This document shows positions 25,783-34,417 of a DNA stretch of 64,000 nt, piece after piece (within the stretch, counting starts at the first letter, position 1; every line of letters starts with the position of its first letter). The notes below the pieces were generated by a model that was not told the origin of the DNA, did no database searches, and worked only from the letters and a program-made list of their open reading frames with translations. Both the position numbers and the translations under genes were made by a program. The DNA is from an uncultured Bacilli bacterium (GTDB taxonomy: Bacteria; Bacillota_I; Bacilli_A; ML615J-28; CAG-698): positions 143,545 to 207,544 of the forward strand of contig CAKOMG010000004.1 of NCBI GenBank assembly GCA_934096585.1, in the 5' to 3' direction.

Positions 25783-26665
25783 ATGTTTTCTCCTTCATTA
25801 AACGCAAGTTAATTAAATAGATAAAAACACTTCTAATTGGAACTTCAGATATTTTAATTAAATATTTTTGATATTTTCTTATATCATCCTTTGATAATTT
25901 TTGTCTAATACAAACTGTTAAAGTTTTTCCTCTTTCTTCAATTCCAACTATTTTAACACCACTTATTAAGGATTTTAAAACTTCTGTTTTACCAGTTAAA
26001 TATCTAAAACTATCCTTAATTTCATCAATAGTAAATTGAGCGAATAATCTACCTCGATCCATAAATAATACTTTATTTACAAGATAATCTATTTCATCAA
26101 TATAAGATGTTGAAATAATATAAGTTCTTGGATATCTTTCATGATTTTTGTATAGGTATTCAAAAAAGTCATATCGGTCTTTTGCATCCACAATTTCTAA
26201 TGGATGATCAAAAACCGTAATATTAGCCATACTGGCTAAACCTAATACGGCTTGTAACAAGGATTTCTTTTTGCTTGATAATTGTGAATATCTATTTTTT
26301 AAAGATATTTCAAAATGAGTTATTAGTTCAAATGCAAAAGCATTATCCCATTTTGGAAATACTTCACTCATTAAAGTGAATATTTCACTAATTTTTAGAA
26401 ATCCAGGAAATGTTGTAGCATTAGAAATATAACATAATCTTTCATTCATTATTTGGTTTTTAAATAATGGTTCTCCATCCAAATATACTTCTCCAGATGA
26501 TGCTTTTTCTTTAGCACATATCAAACTTAACAATTCACTATGATTAACATTACCATTATCTATAATTGCATAAATTTGATTGTCAAGAAAATTGTATGAA
26601 AAGTTATGTATTATTTCTTGTTTGTTATAAACTTTTGATATATTTTCACATACTAAAACTGACAT
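25769..26665 (-). CDS. ABC transporter ATPase-like protein lacking catalytic motifs
   Basis: A 298-residue protein with the overall layout of YtrB-like ABC ATPases, including SSGEVYLDGEPLF after the P-loop region and FPKWDNAFAFELITHF before the signature. Every catalytic motif is altered. The Walker A segment reads DNGNVNHSE (Lys replaced by H42). The signature is LSSKKK in place of LSGGQ. Walker B is VFDHP with Glu replaced by H154. The switch His is replaced in STSYIDE. The frame is intact with a GAGGAG ribosome site, so it is a maintained pseudo-ATPase rather than a pseudogene. It pairs with the permease-like gene. Confidence 0.75.
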   Translation of the reverse strand: MSVLVCENISKVYNKQEIIHNFSYNFLDNQIYAIIDNGNVNHSELLSLICAKEKASSGEVYLDGEPLFKNQIMNERLCYISNATTFPGFLKISEIFTLMSEVFPKWDNAFAFELITHFEISLKNRYSQLSSKKKSLLQAVLGLASMANITVFDHPLEIVDAKDRYDFFEYLYKNHERYPRTYIISTSYIDEIDYLVNKVLFMDRGRLFAQFTIDEIKDSFRYLTGKTEVLKSLISGVKIVGIEERGKTLTVCIRQKLSKDDIRKYQKYLIKISEVPIRSVFIYLINLRLMKEKTYGID

Positions 26666-26814
26666 AATCTCCTCTTAATGAATTAAATTTATAATATAAT
26701 TATACAAGATTTTAATAAAAAAATCAAGATAAGTTACTATATAAAGATGTATTTTTAATTATCTTTAACATAAATTCTTTATTTTCACATATAGATGTAA
26801 TGTAGGTGAAAAGG

Positions 26815-27078
26815 ATGTTTAATACTATAGAAGAAAGAATTTATGAAGAGGCGCATTTATTTTTAAGAAAATATTTGACAGTCAGAGAAGTAGCTAAAGT
26901 ATTTAATATTAGTAAATCAACAGTTCACAAAGATTTAAGCGAAAGACTTAAAGAATTAAATTATTCTTTATATCTAAAAGTCAAGGAATTATTAGAATAT
27001 AATAAAGCAATTAGACACATTCGTGGAGGCGAATCAACGCGAAGAAAGTATATAAAAAAAGAGACTAAAAACAAATAG
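26815..27078 (+). CDS. spoIIID: Sporulation transcription factor SpoIIID
   Basis: An 87-residue DNA-binding protein of the mother-cell sporulation programme. The helix-turn-helix TVREVAKVFNISKSTVHKDLSERL and the C-terminal basic segment AIRHIRGGESTRRKYKK-like closely follow B. subtilis SpoIIID (VSKSTVHKDLTERL, IRHLRGGEATKLKY). SpoIIID activates and represses sigma-E dependent genes. The ATG at 26815 has AGGTG upstream and aligns with the Bacillus start; the GTG at 26806 does not. A possible SigE-like -10 (CATATAGA, 26788) lies upstream but is weak. The terminator contains the stop codon. Confidence 0.92.
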   Translation: MFNTIEERIYEEAHLFLRKYLTVREVAKVFNISKSTVHKDLSERLKELNYSLYLKVKELLEYNKAIRHIRGGESTRRKYIKKETKNK

Positions 27079-27088
27079 TCTCTTTTTT
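27060..27088 (+). terminator. Intrinsic terminator overlapping the spoIIID stop codon
   Basis: AGAGACTA / TAGTCTCT with an eight-base loop, then T residues; the 3' arm includes the TAG stop. Confidence 0.85.
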
Positions 27089-27110
27089 ATAGGAAATAAT
27101 CATTGAATTA

Positions 27111-27698
27111 TTATGAAAAAGATGCAGAGTTTTTAGTTAAATTGATAACTTTAGAAACTAAAAATTCTTTTTCTTTTTCAGGAATGATAAATGTAATAGT
27201 AACATTTTCATTATAAGTTTGATTTGTAATTTCAAAATCTTTAAAAAGATTTAATAACTCAGTTACATAGGAATAGTTAATTGTAATAGTTAAAGGTATA
27301 GTTTTAATTATTTCTCTAATGGTTGCTAATTTTACAGTTTCACTTGTTGTTGAACTATAGGCTCTAACAAGTCCGCCTGCTCCTAATTTAACGCCTCCAA
27401 AATATCTTGTTACCACTGCTAATACGTTAGTTAATGATTGTTTTTTTAAAACGTCTAAAATAACTACGCCTGCTGTTTGACTTGGTTCACCATCATCAGA
27501 AGCTTTTATGACATCATTATTATCATCATCTGTTAACACATAACTATAGCAATTATGAGTTGCGTCATAATATTTTTTTCTAATGTCTTTTAGTTTTTGA
27601 TTAACATCATCAATATTTTTTACAGGTATAAGAGTACAAATAAATGTGCTTTTTTTTATAATTTGTGTATATTTATACGTTTGATCAATTGTGTACAT
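27111..27698 (-). CDS. yigZ: YigZ/IMPACT family protein
   Basis: A 195-residue protein. The N-terminal IMPACT domain has the family signature: KSTFICTLIPV, then ATHNCYSYV, SDDGEPSQTAGVVIL and the loop RYFGGVKLGAGGLVRAYS. A C-terminal ferredoxin-like domain (DUF1949) follows. It is related to eukaryotic IMPACT and B. subtilis YvyE; its role in bacteria may involve ribosome or translation control but is unproved. ATG 27698 is chosen because TAGGTGATT lies 5 bases before it. Confidence 0.9.
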   Translation of the reverse strand: MYTIDQTYKYTQIIKKSTFICTLIPVKNIDDVNQKLKDIRKKYYDATHNCYSYVLTDDDNNDVIKASDDGEPSQTAGVVILDVLKKQSLTNVLAVVTRYFGGVKLGAGGLVRAYSSTTSETVKLATIREIIKTIPLTITINYSYVTELLNLFKDFEITNQTYNENVTITFIIPEKEKEFLVSKVINLTKNSASFS

Positions 27699-27840
27699 TT
27701 TAATCACCTACTATAATTATAACCTAAAATTTCATGAAAGAAAAGAAAAACATAAAAAGTAGTAGATATTTTTTGTCTTTTGTGGTATTATAATATTACT
27801 TTGAAATATTTTAAAAAATGTAAAGAAAGGAGAACGTAAA

Positions 27841-29394
27841 ATGAGCGAGTATATAAGCAGTGGAAAAGAATTGTTAAAGATGTTAATCAATAATGGATTT
27901 GAAGCTTATTTCATTGGTGATGTGGTAAGAGATACAATTTTAGGTAAAGAAATTACTAAAGTTGATATTACTACTATCGCAACAGTTGATGCAATTAAAC
28001 GCGTATTTAAAAATTGTGAAATAGAAGATGTTGATGGAAACAGCGTTAAAATTTTATATAACAATTATTATTTTTATGTTCATACTTTCATGGTTTCTGA
28101 TGGATTAGATAATAATACTATGTTAAATAAACATTATTCGAAGAATTTGCTTGATGACCTTGCTAATCGTGATTTCACAATTAACGCTATTGCTATGAGT
28201 CATAGTGGTAAACTTACGGATGCATATGATGGTTACAATGATATTAAGAAAAAAAGAATTGCTCATATTGGAAATGCAAAAATAAGATTTACAAAGAATC
28301 CAAGTTTAATGATTAAGGCATTTGCATTAGTTAGTGAACTAAACTATACTATAGTACGAAAAACTAAAAGAGCAATTTCTAAAAGAAGAAGAAATTTAGA
28401 TAATGCGGATATAGAAACCTATTATGAATATTTAAGACAAATATTTGATGGTAAATATGCAAAAAAGGCAATAATATTAATGGATAACACAAATATTGAA
28501 AGATCTATTCCTTCCTTGAAATGGGTTATTAATTATTTGTCTAACCATTATAAAAAAGTAGATATTGAAGAGGTTTTATTGATGGCGTTTGTCCATTCCG
28601 GAAATATTGATGATAGGTATCAGCCATTTATTAAAAATTTTTCTTCATTTGTGAATATATTTACACTTGCATGTACTAATAGAACTGCTAAATATGACGC
28701 AATGACTTTGTTTGTAAATGGATTAGATACTTCATTAGAAGCAAATCGAATTAATTATTTATTAGGACGTACTAAAAATAAAGAGAAAAAAATTAAAAAA
28801 CAATGGGATTCACTTCCAATAAAGCGAGTTAATGAATTAGCTTACAATGGACAGGATTTAATGAAAATTATAAGCCGAGATGATTATCCTTTAGTAAGCG
28901 AAATAATAGATGATATTTTACAAGAAGTATTGAATCGCGAAATTCCAAATGATTATAATACAATTGAAAAGAAAGCTTTAACTATTTTAACTAAAAAAGG
29001 CATTAAGTATAATTTGAATGGTATGGATGAAGTAAATCCAATAATGGAAGAAAATGCACAATTATTTGATGCTCCAATGGAAGAAATTGAAAGTAGTGAT
29101 GAGACACAATCATTTGATAGTCATGATGAGTATACAAATTATCGTTTGGATAGATTAGAACAGAGATTGGAAGAGCAAGAAAGATTATTAAAAGAGCGTG
29201 ACTTGCAACTTACAGAAATGCAAGATTTAAAGATTAAAAATGATATTGATCTTTTATCCGCAAAAACGATTGAATTTCTTTTAAATAATGAAAATTTAAA
29301 ATACATGATTAAAAATCAAGATAATTTCAAAAACAAGTTAGAAGATTTTGTTTTTGATTACATAAAAAACGAGGATAGAAATGAAGAAAATTAA
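27841..29394 (+). CDS. CCA-adding enzyme-like protein with degenerate active-site motifs and coiled-coil tail
   Basis: A 517-residue protein. The N-terminal 200 residues have class II tRNA nucleotidyltransferase structure: FIGDVVRDTILG at residue 24 corresponds to GGxVRDxLLG, and DLANRDFTINAIAM at residue 106 is nearly canonical. The catalytic DxD is K40-V-D42, and the base-selecting EDPLRxLR motif is KNPSLMIK (152-159). Two central elements are therefore missing. The C-terminal 130 residues are acidic and then a coiled coil (RLDRLEQRLEEQERLLKERDLQL, in part). It overlaps yhaM by 14 bases. It may be a paralogue with an RNA-binding or regulatory role. Confidence 0.75.
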   Translation: MSEYISSGKELLKMLINNGFEAYFIGDVVRDTILGKEITKVDITTIATVDAIKRVFKNCEIEDVDGNSVKILYNNYYFYVHTFMVSDGLDNNTMLNKHYSKNLLDDLANRDFTINAIAMSHSGKLTDAYDGYNDIKKKRIAHIGNAKIRFTKNPSLMIKAFALVSELNYTIVRKTKRAISKRRRNLDNADIETYYEYLRQIFDGKYAKKAIILMDNTNIERSIPSLKWVINYLSNHYKKVDIEEVLLMAFVHSGNIDDRYQPFIKNFSSFVNIFTLACTNRTAKYDAMTLFVNGLDTSLEANRINYLLGRTKNKEKKIKKQWDSLPIKRVNELAYNGQDLMKIISRDDYPLVSEIIDDILQEVLNREIPNDYNTIEKKALTILTKKGIKYNLNGMDEVNPIMEENAQLFDAPMEEIESSDETQSFDSHDEYTNYRLDRLEQRLEEQERLLKERDLQLTEMQDLKIKNDIDLLSAKTIEFLLNNENLKYMIKNQDNFKNKLEDFVFDYIKNEDRNEEN

Positions 29395-30328
29395 AGACAT
29401 TTTAACTTCTAATAATGAAGAAGTTGAATTAATATTACGTTTATCAGATGTTCAAATTAAAAAAACGTCAACTAACGAAGATTATGCTAGTATGTTAGGT
29501 TTTGATGGAGAAGAAAAAATTGAAGCAAAAATTTGGAACTTTACTGATGATATGAAAAAAGCTTTAGTAAATGGTGAAGTTTATAAAGTAGTTGCAAGAA
29601 CAAAACAATATCAAAACAGAACACAGCTAAATGTTTTATCGATTGAAAGAATACCAAATGATGGATCAGTTGATTTGACAAGTTATTATGAAAAAGCAAA
29701 AATAGGAAGCAATGAGTTAGCTAGCAAAATTAATGATTATTTCAAAAAAATCGATAATGCAATCTTACAAAATATAGTTAGTATACTATTAAAGAGACAT
29801 TTTGATGATTTCTTTAATTATCCTGCAGCAGTAACAATGCATCATAATTATTATTCAGGTCTTGCATATCACACATATAGTATGTTAAAACTGAGTGATG
29901 CGTATTTAGCCCAATATCCATTTATTAATAGTGATTTAGTTTATAGTGGGATTATATTACATGACATTGGTAAACTATATGAGCTTAGTGGCCCTAAAGG
30001 AACAGAATATACAAAAATGGGTAAATTAATAGGCCATATATCATTAGGTGCTAACGAAATATATAGTGTAGCTAAAGAATTGAATGTTGAAGATAGTGAA
30101 GAAGTTTTAAATTTGTTGCATATTATTTTATCGCATCATGGACAATTAGAATATGGTTCACCAAAGGAACCGATGACTCCAGAAGCTACATTAATTCACT
30201 TTTTAGACTATTGTGATTCTAAACTTGCAGCATTAGAACCAGAAGTTGAAAAAACAAAAAAAGGTGAGTTTACAGCTCCAATTAGTTCATTTGATCGTAA
30301 AAACTTTTATATACCGAACTTAAAATAA
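29381..30328 (+). CDS. yhaM: 3'-5' exoribonuclease YhaM
   Basis: A 315-residue enzyme with an N-terminal OB-fold (about 1-95; KTKQYQNRTQLNVLSIERI-like strands) and a C-terminal HD domain. Metal ligands are visible in MHHNYYSGLAYHTYSML, ILHDIGKLYEL (HD pair), GHISLG and HIILSHHGQLEYGSP. YhaM trims RNA from the 3' end and is involved in DNA repair and RNA turnover in Bacillus and Streptococcus. It overlaps the CCA-like gene. The following PrsA-like gene recalls the yhaM-prsA neighbourhood of Bacillus. Confidence 0.92.
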   Translation: MKKIKDILTSNNEEVELILRLSDVQIKKTSTNEDYASMLGFDGEEKIEAKIWNFTDDMKKALVNGEVYKVVARTKQYQNRTQLNVLSIERIPNDGSVDLTSYYEKAKIGSNELASKINDYFKKIDNAILQNIVSILLKRHFDDFFNYPAAVTMHHNYYSGLAYHTYSMLKLSDAYLAQYPFINSDLVYSGIILHDIGKLYELSGPKGTEYTKMGKLIGHISLGANEIYSVAKELNVEDSEEVLNLLHIILSHHGQLEYGSPKEPMTPEATLIHFLDYCDSKLAALEPEVEKTKKGEFTAPISSFDRKNFYIPNLK

Positions 30329-30381
30329 ACTAAAATATAGAAGAAAAAGTGAATGTATTCTTTAAAAAAATAAAATTTATA

Positions 30382-30410
30382 TTGTAAAATTAAACAAAAA
30401 GTGGTAAAAT
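30382..30410 (+). promoter_or_regulatory. SigA-type promoter of the PrsA-like gene
   Basis: TTGTAA at 30382-30387, a 17-bp spacer, and TGgTAAAAT with -10 at 30405-30410. Confidence 0.7.
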
Positions 30411-30464
30411 ATTACTGTTAACGTGACAAATAATGTAATTAACAAAATAAGGAGTGAAATTATT

Positions 30465-33400
30465 ATGAATAAAAAAACAATTTTTAATCGCATGCTGCCT
30501 TTAATTATTGCTTTAGCAGTTATTATCGTTGTAGCAATTTGTGTCACAGTTTTTTCAGCGGACAAAGCTAATCCAAGCGTTTCTAACCCTGATCAAACAT
30601 ATGTAAAATATGAGGTTGGAAAAAGTAACTTTGGATACAATCAAGAAATTGATGTTAAGAAAGGCGAAGTTTATGAATCATTAAAAGTAAATGGTGGTCT
30701 TGCTTCATTAGTTAATAAACTTGATAAAGAAGCTTTATCAAAAACTAAGAATAAAGCTGGAAAATCTTACTATGATGCAGCTAAAGAAGATGTTAATGCT
30801 GTTAACGAAGCTGTTGAAAAAGCAATCTTCTCAGATGGATATAAAGAAGAAGATTATACTACTGATGAAGAAATTGCTAGCGCAGGAGATAGTGTTAAAA
30901 AATATATAAAAAATATGAAAATCAACAATGGCATTGATATTAGCTCAAATGCAGTTGATTATAAAGATGGAAAATTAACAATAGATGCAACTAAATGTGA
31001 AGCTTTATTTAATTATTATGTATTGACATTAGCTAAGAAAGCTTATACAAGAGATCAAATCGGAAATGATCAAGTTGAAGCTTTTGAAAAGTATATTAAG
31101 GCATATGCAGTATATTTAGCTGAATTATATAAATATAATAATGATGAAATTGATAAAGCACCAAAAGAACCAACAAGTGAAGCTTTAATTTCTTCTTCAA
31201 GTGTTGAATCAAATTATACAACAAATAATAATGATAGTTATTGGGCAATCTTTACTAAATATAGTTCAAAGGATGCTGCTGAAAAAGCATTATTACAAGT
31301 TGGAGTTAAAATTGTTTCTGTTACTAAAAATGGTAAGAGTTCAAATGTATGGTTTGAATATCAAGGAATTGATCCTTCAACAAATGAACCATTTAAGGAT
31401 GATTATTATAAAAATGAAGAAAACAATGTTCATCAATATACTCGTAATGAAATCTTATTAAAGATGGTTGAGTTATATAATAATACAGTTAAATTAGATG
31501 CAGAAAAAACATTAAAAGAAAATGTTCATTATTCAATTAAAACTATTAAAGCTAGTGAATATGAAAAACTAAATGATACTGAAAAATCATGGTATGAAAA
31601 TACAGGTGTTAAAGATTCTACTGGTGAAGAAGATTTATACAAAGCAGTAATTTTCGAAAGAGACATTAAATTAGATGCAGATGGTGAAGTAGATAAAGAA
31701 AATACTTTAAATACTTTATATTGGCAAAAAGAAGATATTACAAGTATCGACTCAAGCATTTTAACTTGGTTAAAGAGTTTAAATGGTGCTTATACAGAAA
31801 ATGCATCATGGGATAAATCATATACAACTTCAATTCAATCAAGAGGAAGTTATTATATCATTGGTGCTAAATTATCTACTGTTACAGTAGACAGTGTTGA
31901 AGATGTAATTGGTGTTCTTTATGATAAAGATGCATTCAAGAAAGATGGTTCAATCACTAAATTTGCTTATGGAATTGCAACAGTTGATAATGATGGAAAT
32001 GTAACATTCAATTATGAAAACAATAAGTATTGGGAAAAAGTAGTTGAATTATTAGATGGACAAGTTACTAGTACAAACATCGATGCTAAGATGGCTAAAT
32101 TAAGAAATGATTTAGGATTAATCATTTATGATGATGATCTTGAAACAAGTTATATGTCAACTTATAAATCAGATTATAAAGCAACTAAAAAATCAAATAA
32201 AGAAATCGTTGCTAAATTAAGTTGGAAAGATGACGAAGGTAAACATGAATTTACTGTTACTGCAAATGATTTATATGAATCTTTAGAAAAAGTTTCAGGT
32301 GCTATGACAGCAATTGAAATTTATAGATATCAATATATGTTATATAGTAGCGATGTAATTGATTATGCAAAATATGTAAATGGAAGCAGTTTAAAAGACT
32401 CAGTAATTATTACTGAATATGCTTTAGCTAATAAAGGCTCTAAAGAACCAATTACAAGTTGGACAAAAGTTTCAAGTGATGCTACAGTTACATTTGAAAA
32501 AATGGATGGATCTAAAGAATATGATGTTCTAGTTCGTACAAGAACTGATAAGAAAGATTCAAAAGTTGAAGTGTCTGATTTAGTTGCAAAAGTTAAAGAT
32601 AAAGATAGTAAAAAATCACAAGTTAAAGTAGTTGTTTCAAATGATACTGATTTCCAAGACAATCAAACTATGTTTGAGGGATTAAATGATCAAATTGAAG
32701 CATTAAAGATTTACTTTACAAATGGTAACTTTGCTAACTATGGATTTGATGCAAGTTATGGATGGAAGAATTTCATTAGAGATTATTTCAGAAAATATTA
32801 TGGAATCAAAGTTGAAACAAATGATGATTTAAAATTATATTATATTTATGAAAATTCAACAAAAAAAGCATCTAGTGAAATTGCAAAATTAACAGAAGAA
32901 AATTGGAATAATGTATATTTACCATATATGCAACAAACTTATGATAACTATTTCTCAGTTGATGCAATTCATTTCCTAATCTCAATTGATGATAAAGATG
33001 GTAACAAAGTTGATTTACGTGATGTAGAAAATATGACTGCTGCACAAAAAGAAGCAATTGAAACATTATATAAACAAGTTGTTACAATCTTAAAGAATAC
33101 TCGTAAAGATGAACAAAAAGCAGTATTAGACGAAATTGTTGATGCATTTGATTCTGCTCCAAATTTCATTTTAGGTAAAGGAAATACTACAGAAGAACAA
33201 GAACAATATATCAAAGATGCAGCATTGAATGGTAATAAATTATACTGGGATGCTAAATACAATGATACTTTAATCAAATATACTAAGACTATCAAAGGTG
33301 TTACAATCAAAGTTTCTGAATACAAGAATTTAGGTATTTCAGTTAAGACTGAAGACTTAGGCACTGTAACTCAAGGTAAGATGGTTGAAGAATTCGAAAA

Positions 33401-34097
33401 TGCATTAAAACAAATGTGGCAAGATAAGGATGCTAACGATGAAGGTATGGCTAAAGGTGAAGCTTTAGTAGATAACGTATTATATGATGATTATATTGAT
33501 AATTCAAAAGGTGAATATTTAGTAACTGAATATGGATATCATGTATTAATCGCTAATAAGTTTACTGCTCGTTCAGTTAGTGATAAGAAAGTTCTTAAAT
33601 TACCAACATTAGAAGAAGTTAAAATTTATGAATCTAATGATCCTGATAAAGAAGAATTAACAGATTTCCAAGAAGCTCAAATTAAAGCATACTACACTAA
33701 TATTAAATCAGACTTTGAAAGTTCTTATAAATACCAAATGGCATTAATGAATAATATCTTAGCTGATGTTAATAGTGGTAAATTTAAATGGGCAGATGAT
33801 GCTACAACAACTAACCTTGTTGAAACAATCAATTATTTAATGGAACAATATTATAGTAATTTATCTTACATTAAGAATGATTATACAACAGCAATCAATT
33901 ATATGAACATTGCTATTAATGCAAAAACTTCATATGATGCAGGATATAAAAATATTTCTGCAGAAAACTTAGCAACAATTATCGCTGATGCTAAGAATGC
34001 AATTGCAAAAGTTAATTTAACTAGTGGAGATTATAATAAAGTTCAAGTTAAAGAATTTGAAGAATTAAAGGCTAAATTTGAAGCATTAGTTAAATAA
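30465..34097 (+). CDS. Giant membrane-anchored PrsA/SurA-like foldase
   Basis: A 1210-residue extracellular protein with an N-terminal membrane anchor (about residues 9-31, no lipobox). The N-terminal region 'EIDVKKGEVYESLKVNGGLASLVNKLDKEAL' and a second copy near residue 600 'FTVTANDLYESLEKVSGAMTAIEIY' resemble SurA_N/PrsA chaperone segments. Near residue 1021 EYGYHVLIANKF is the parvulin-type (PpiC) signature. PrsA helps exported proteins fold. At about four times normal PrsA length it probably holds duplicated chaperone modules. ATG 30465 is set by AAGGAG 10 bases upstream. The C-terminal 120 residues are helical. Confidence 0.7.
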   Translation: MNKKTIFNRMLPLIIALAVIIVVAICVTVFSADKANPSVSNPDQTYVKYEVGKSNFGYNQEIDVKKGEVYESLKVNGGLASLVNKLDKEALSKTKNKAGKSYYDAAKEDVNAVNEAVEKAIFSDGYKEEDYTTDEEIASAGDSVKKYIKNMKINNGIDISSNAVDYKDGKLTIDATKCEALFNYYVLTLAKKAYTRDQIGNDQVEAFEKYIKAYAVYLAELYKYNNDEIDKAPKEPTSEALISSSSVESNYTTNNNDSYWAIFTKYSSKDAAEKALLQVGVKIVSVTKNGKSSNVWFEYQGIDPSTNEPFKDDYYKNEENNVHQYTRNEILLKMVELYNNTVKLDAEKTLKENVHYSIKTIKASEYEKLNDTEKSWYENTGVKDSTGEEDLYKAVIFERDIKLDADGEVDKENTLNTLYWQKEDITSIDSSILTWLKSLNGAYTENASWDKSYTTSIQSRGSYYIIGAKLSTVTVDSVEDVIGVLYDKDAFKKDGSITKFAYGIATVDNDGNVTFNYENNKYWEKVVELLDGQVTSTNIDAKMAKLRNDLGLIIYDDDLETSYMSTYKSDYKATKKSNKEIVAKLSWKDDEGKHEFTVTANDLYESLEKVSGAMTAIEIYRYQYMLYSSDVIDYAKYVNGSSLKDSVIITEYALANKGSKEPITSWTKVSSDATVTFEKMDGSKEYDVLVRTRTDKKDSKVEVSDLVAKVKDKDSKKSQVKVVVSNDTDFQDNQTMFEGLNDQIEALKIYFTNGNFANYGFDASYGWKNFIRDYFRKYYGIKVETNDDLKLYYIYENSTKKASSEIAKLTEENWNNVYLPYMQQTYDNYFSVDAIHFLISIDDKDGNKVDLRDVENMTAAQKEAIETLYKQVVTILKNTRKDEQKAVLDEIVDAFDSAPNFILGKGNTTEEQEQYIKDAALNGNKLYWDAKYNDTLIKYTKTIKGVTIKVSEYKNLGISVKTEDLGTVTQGKMVEEFENALKQMWQDKDANDEGMAKGEALVDNVLYDDYIDNSKGEYLVTEYGYHVLIANKFTARSVSDKKVLKLPTLEEVKIYESNDPDKEELTDFQEAQIKAYYTNIKSDFESSYKYQMALMNNILADVNSGKFKWADDATTTNLVETINYLMEQYYSNLSYIKNDYTTAINYMNIAINAKTSYDAGYKNISAENLATIIADAKNAIAKVNLTSGDYNKVQVKEFEELKAKFEALVK

Positions 34098-34102
34098 AAA
34101 TT

Positions 34103-34130
34103 AAAGAGACTCATTTGAGTCTCTTTTTTA
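34103..34130 (+). terminator. Intrinsic terminator after the PrsA-like gene
   Basis: AAAGAGACTC(ATTT)GAGTCTCTTT with further T residues. Confidence 0.9.
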
Positions 34131-34304
34131 TATAGATTAAATTATACAAATTTATCATTAAGATTGAAAAAATGAACAATTCATAGGATCTTAAATAAAT
34201 TTAGTCAACTTAATAATCTGATTATATAATCCCCCCCTTTTTACAAATTTCAAACTTGGTCTAAAAATCTATTAAATTTTCTTATATACAAGCGTATTCA
34301 TTTA

Positions 34305-34313
34305 TGATATAAT
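34305..34313 (+). promoter_or_regulatory. Extended -10 promoter upstream of the short ORF and lipoprotein
   Basis: TGATATAAT; the -35 is weak. Transcription would start near 34320. Confidence 0.55.
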
Positions 34314-34334
34314 AAAACTATAAAGGAGGGTCTT

Positions 34335-34376
34335 ATGAAAATTTATTTAGAGTTAAAGCGTATTATCAAGGAGTAA
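34335..34376 (+). CDS. 13-codon ORF with a near-perfect ribosome site
   Basis: MKIYLELKRIIKE, preceded by AAAGGAGGG at the ideal distance and by a promoter. It may be a leader peptide or the remnant of a lost gene; I have no direct sign that the peptide matters. The next gene starts 41 bases later at a GTG codon. Confidence 0.35.
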   Translation: MKIYLELKRIIKE

Positions 34377-34417
34377 ACAAAATAATAAAAGATTAAATTA
34401 ATAATAGAAGGTTTTGT

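Larger units (their letters stand above)
34131..34417. other. Intergenic region of about 290 bp
   Basis: AT-rich, with a run of seven C residues at 34231-34237 that stands out in this genome. From 34305 it holds an extended -10 promoter and a 13-codon reading frame, listed separately. Nothing else was recognised. Confidence 0.5.
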
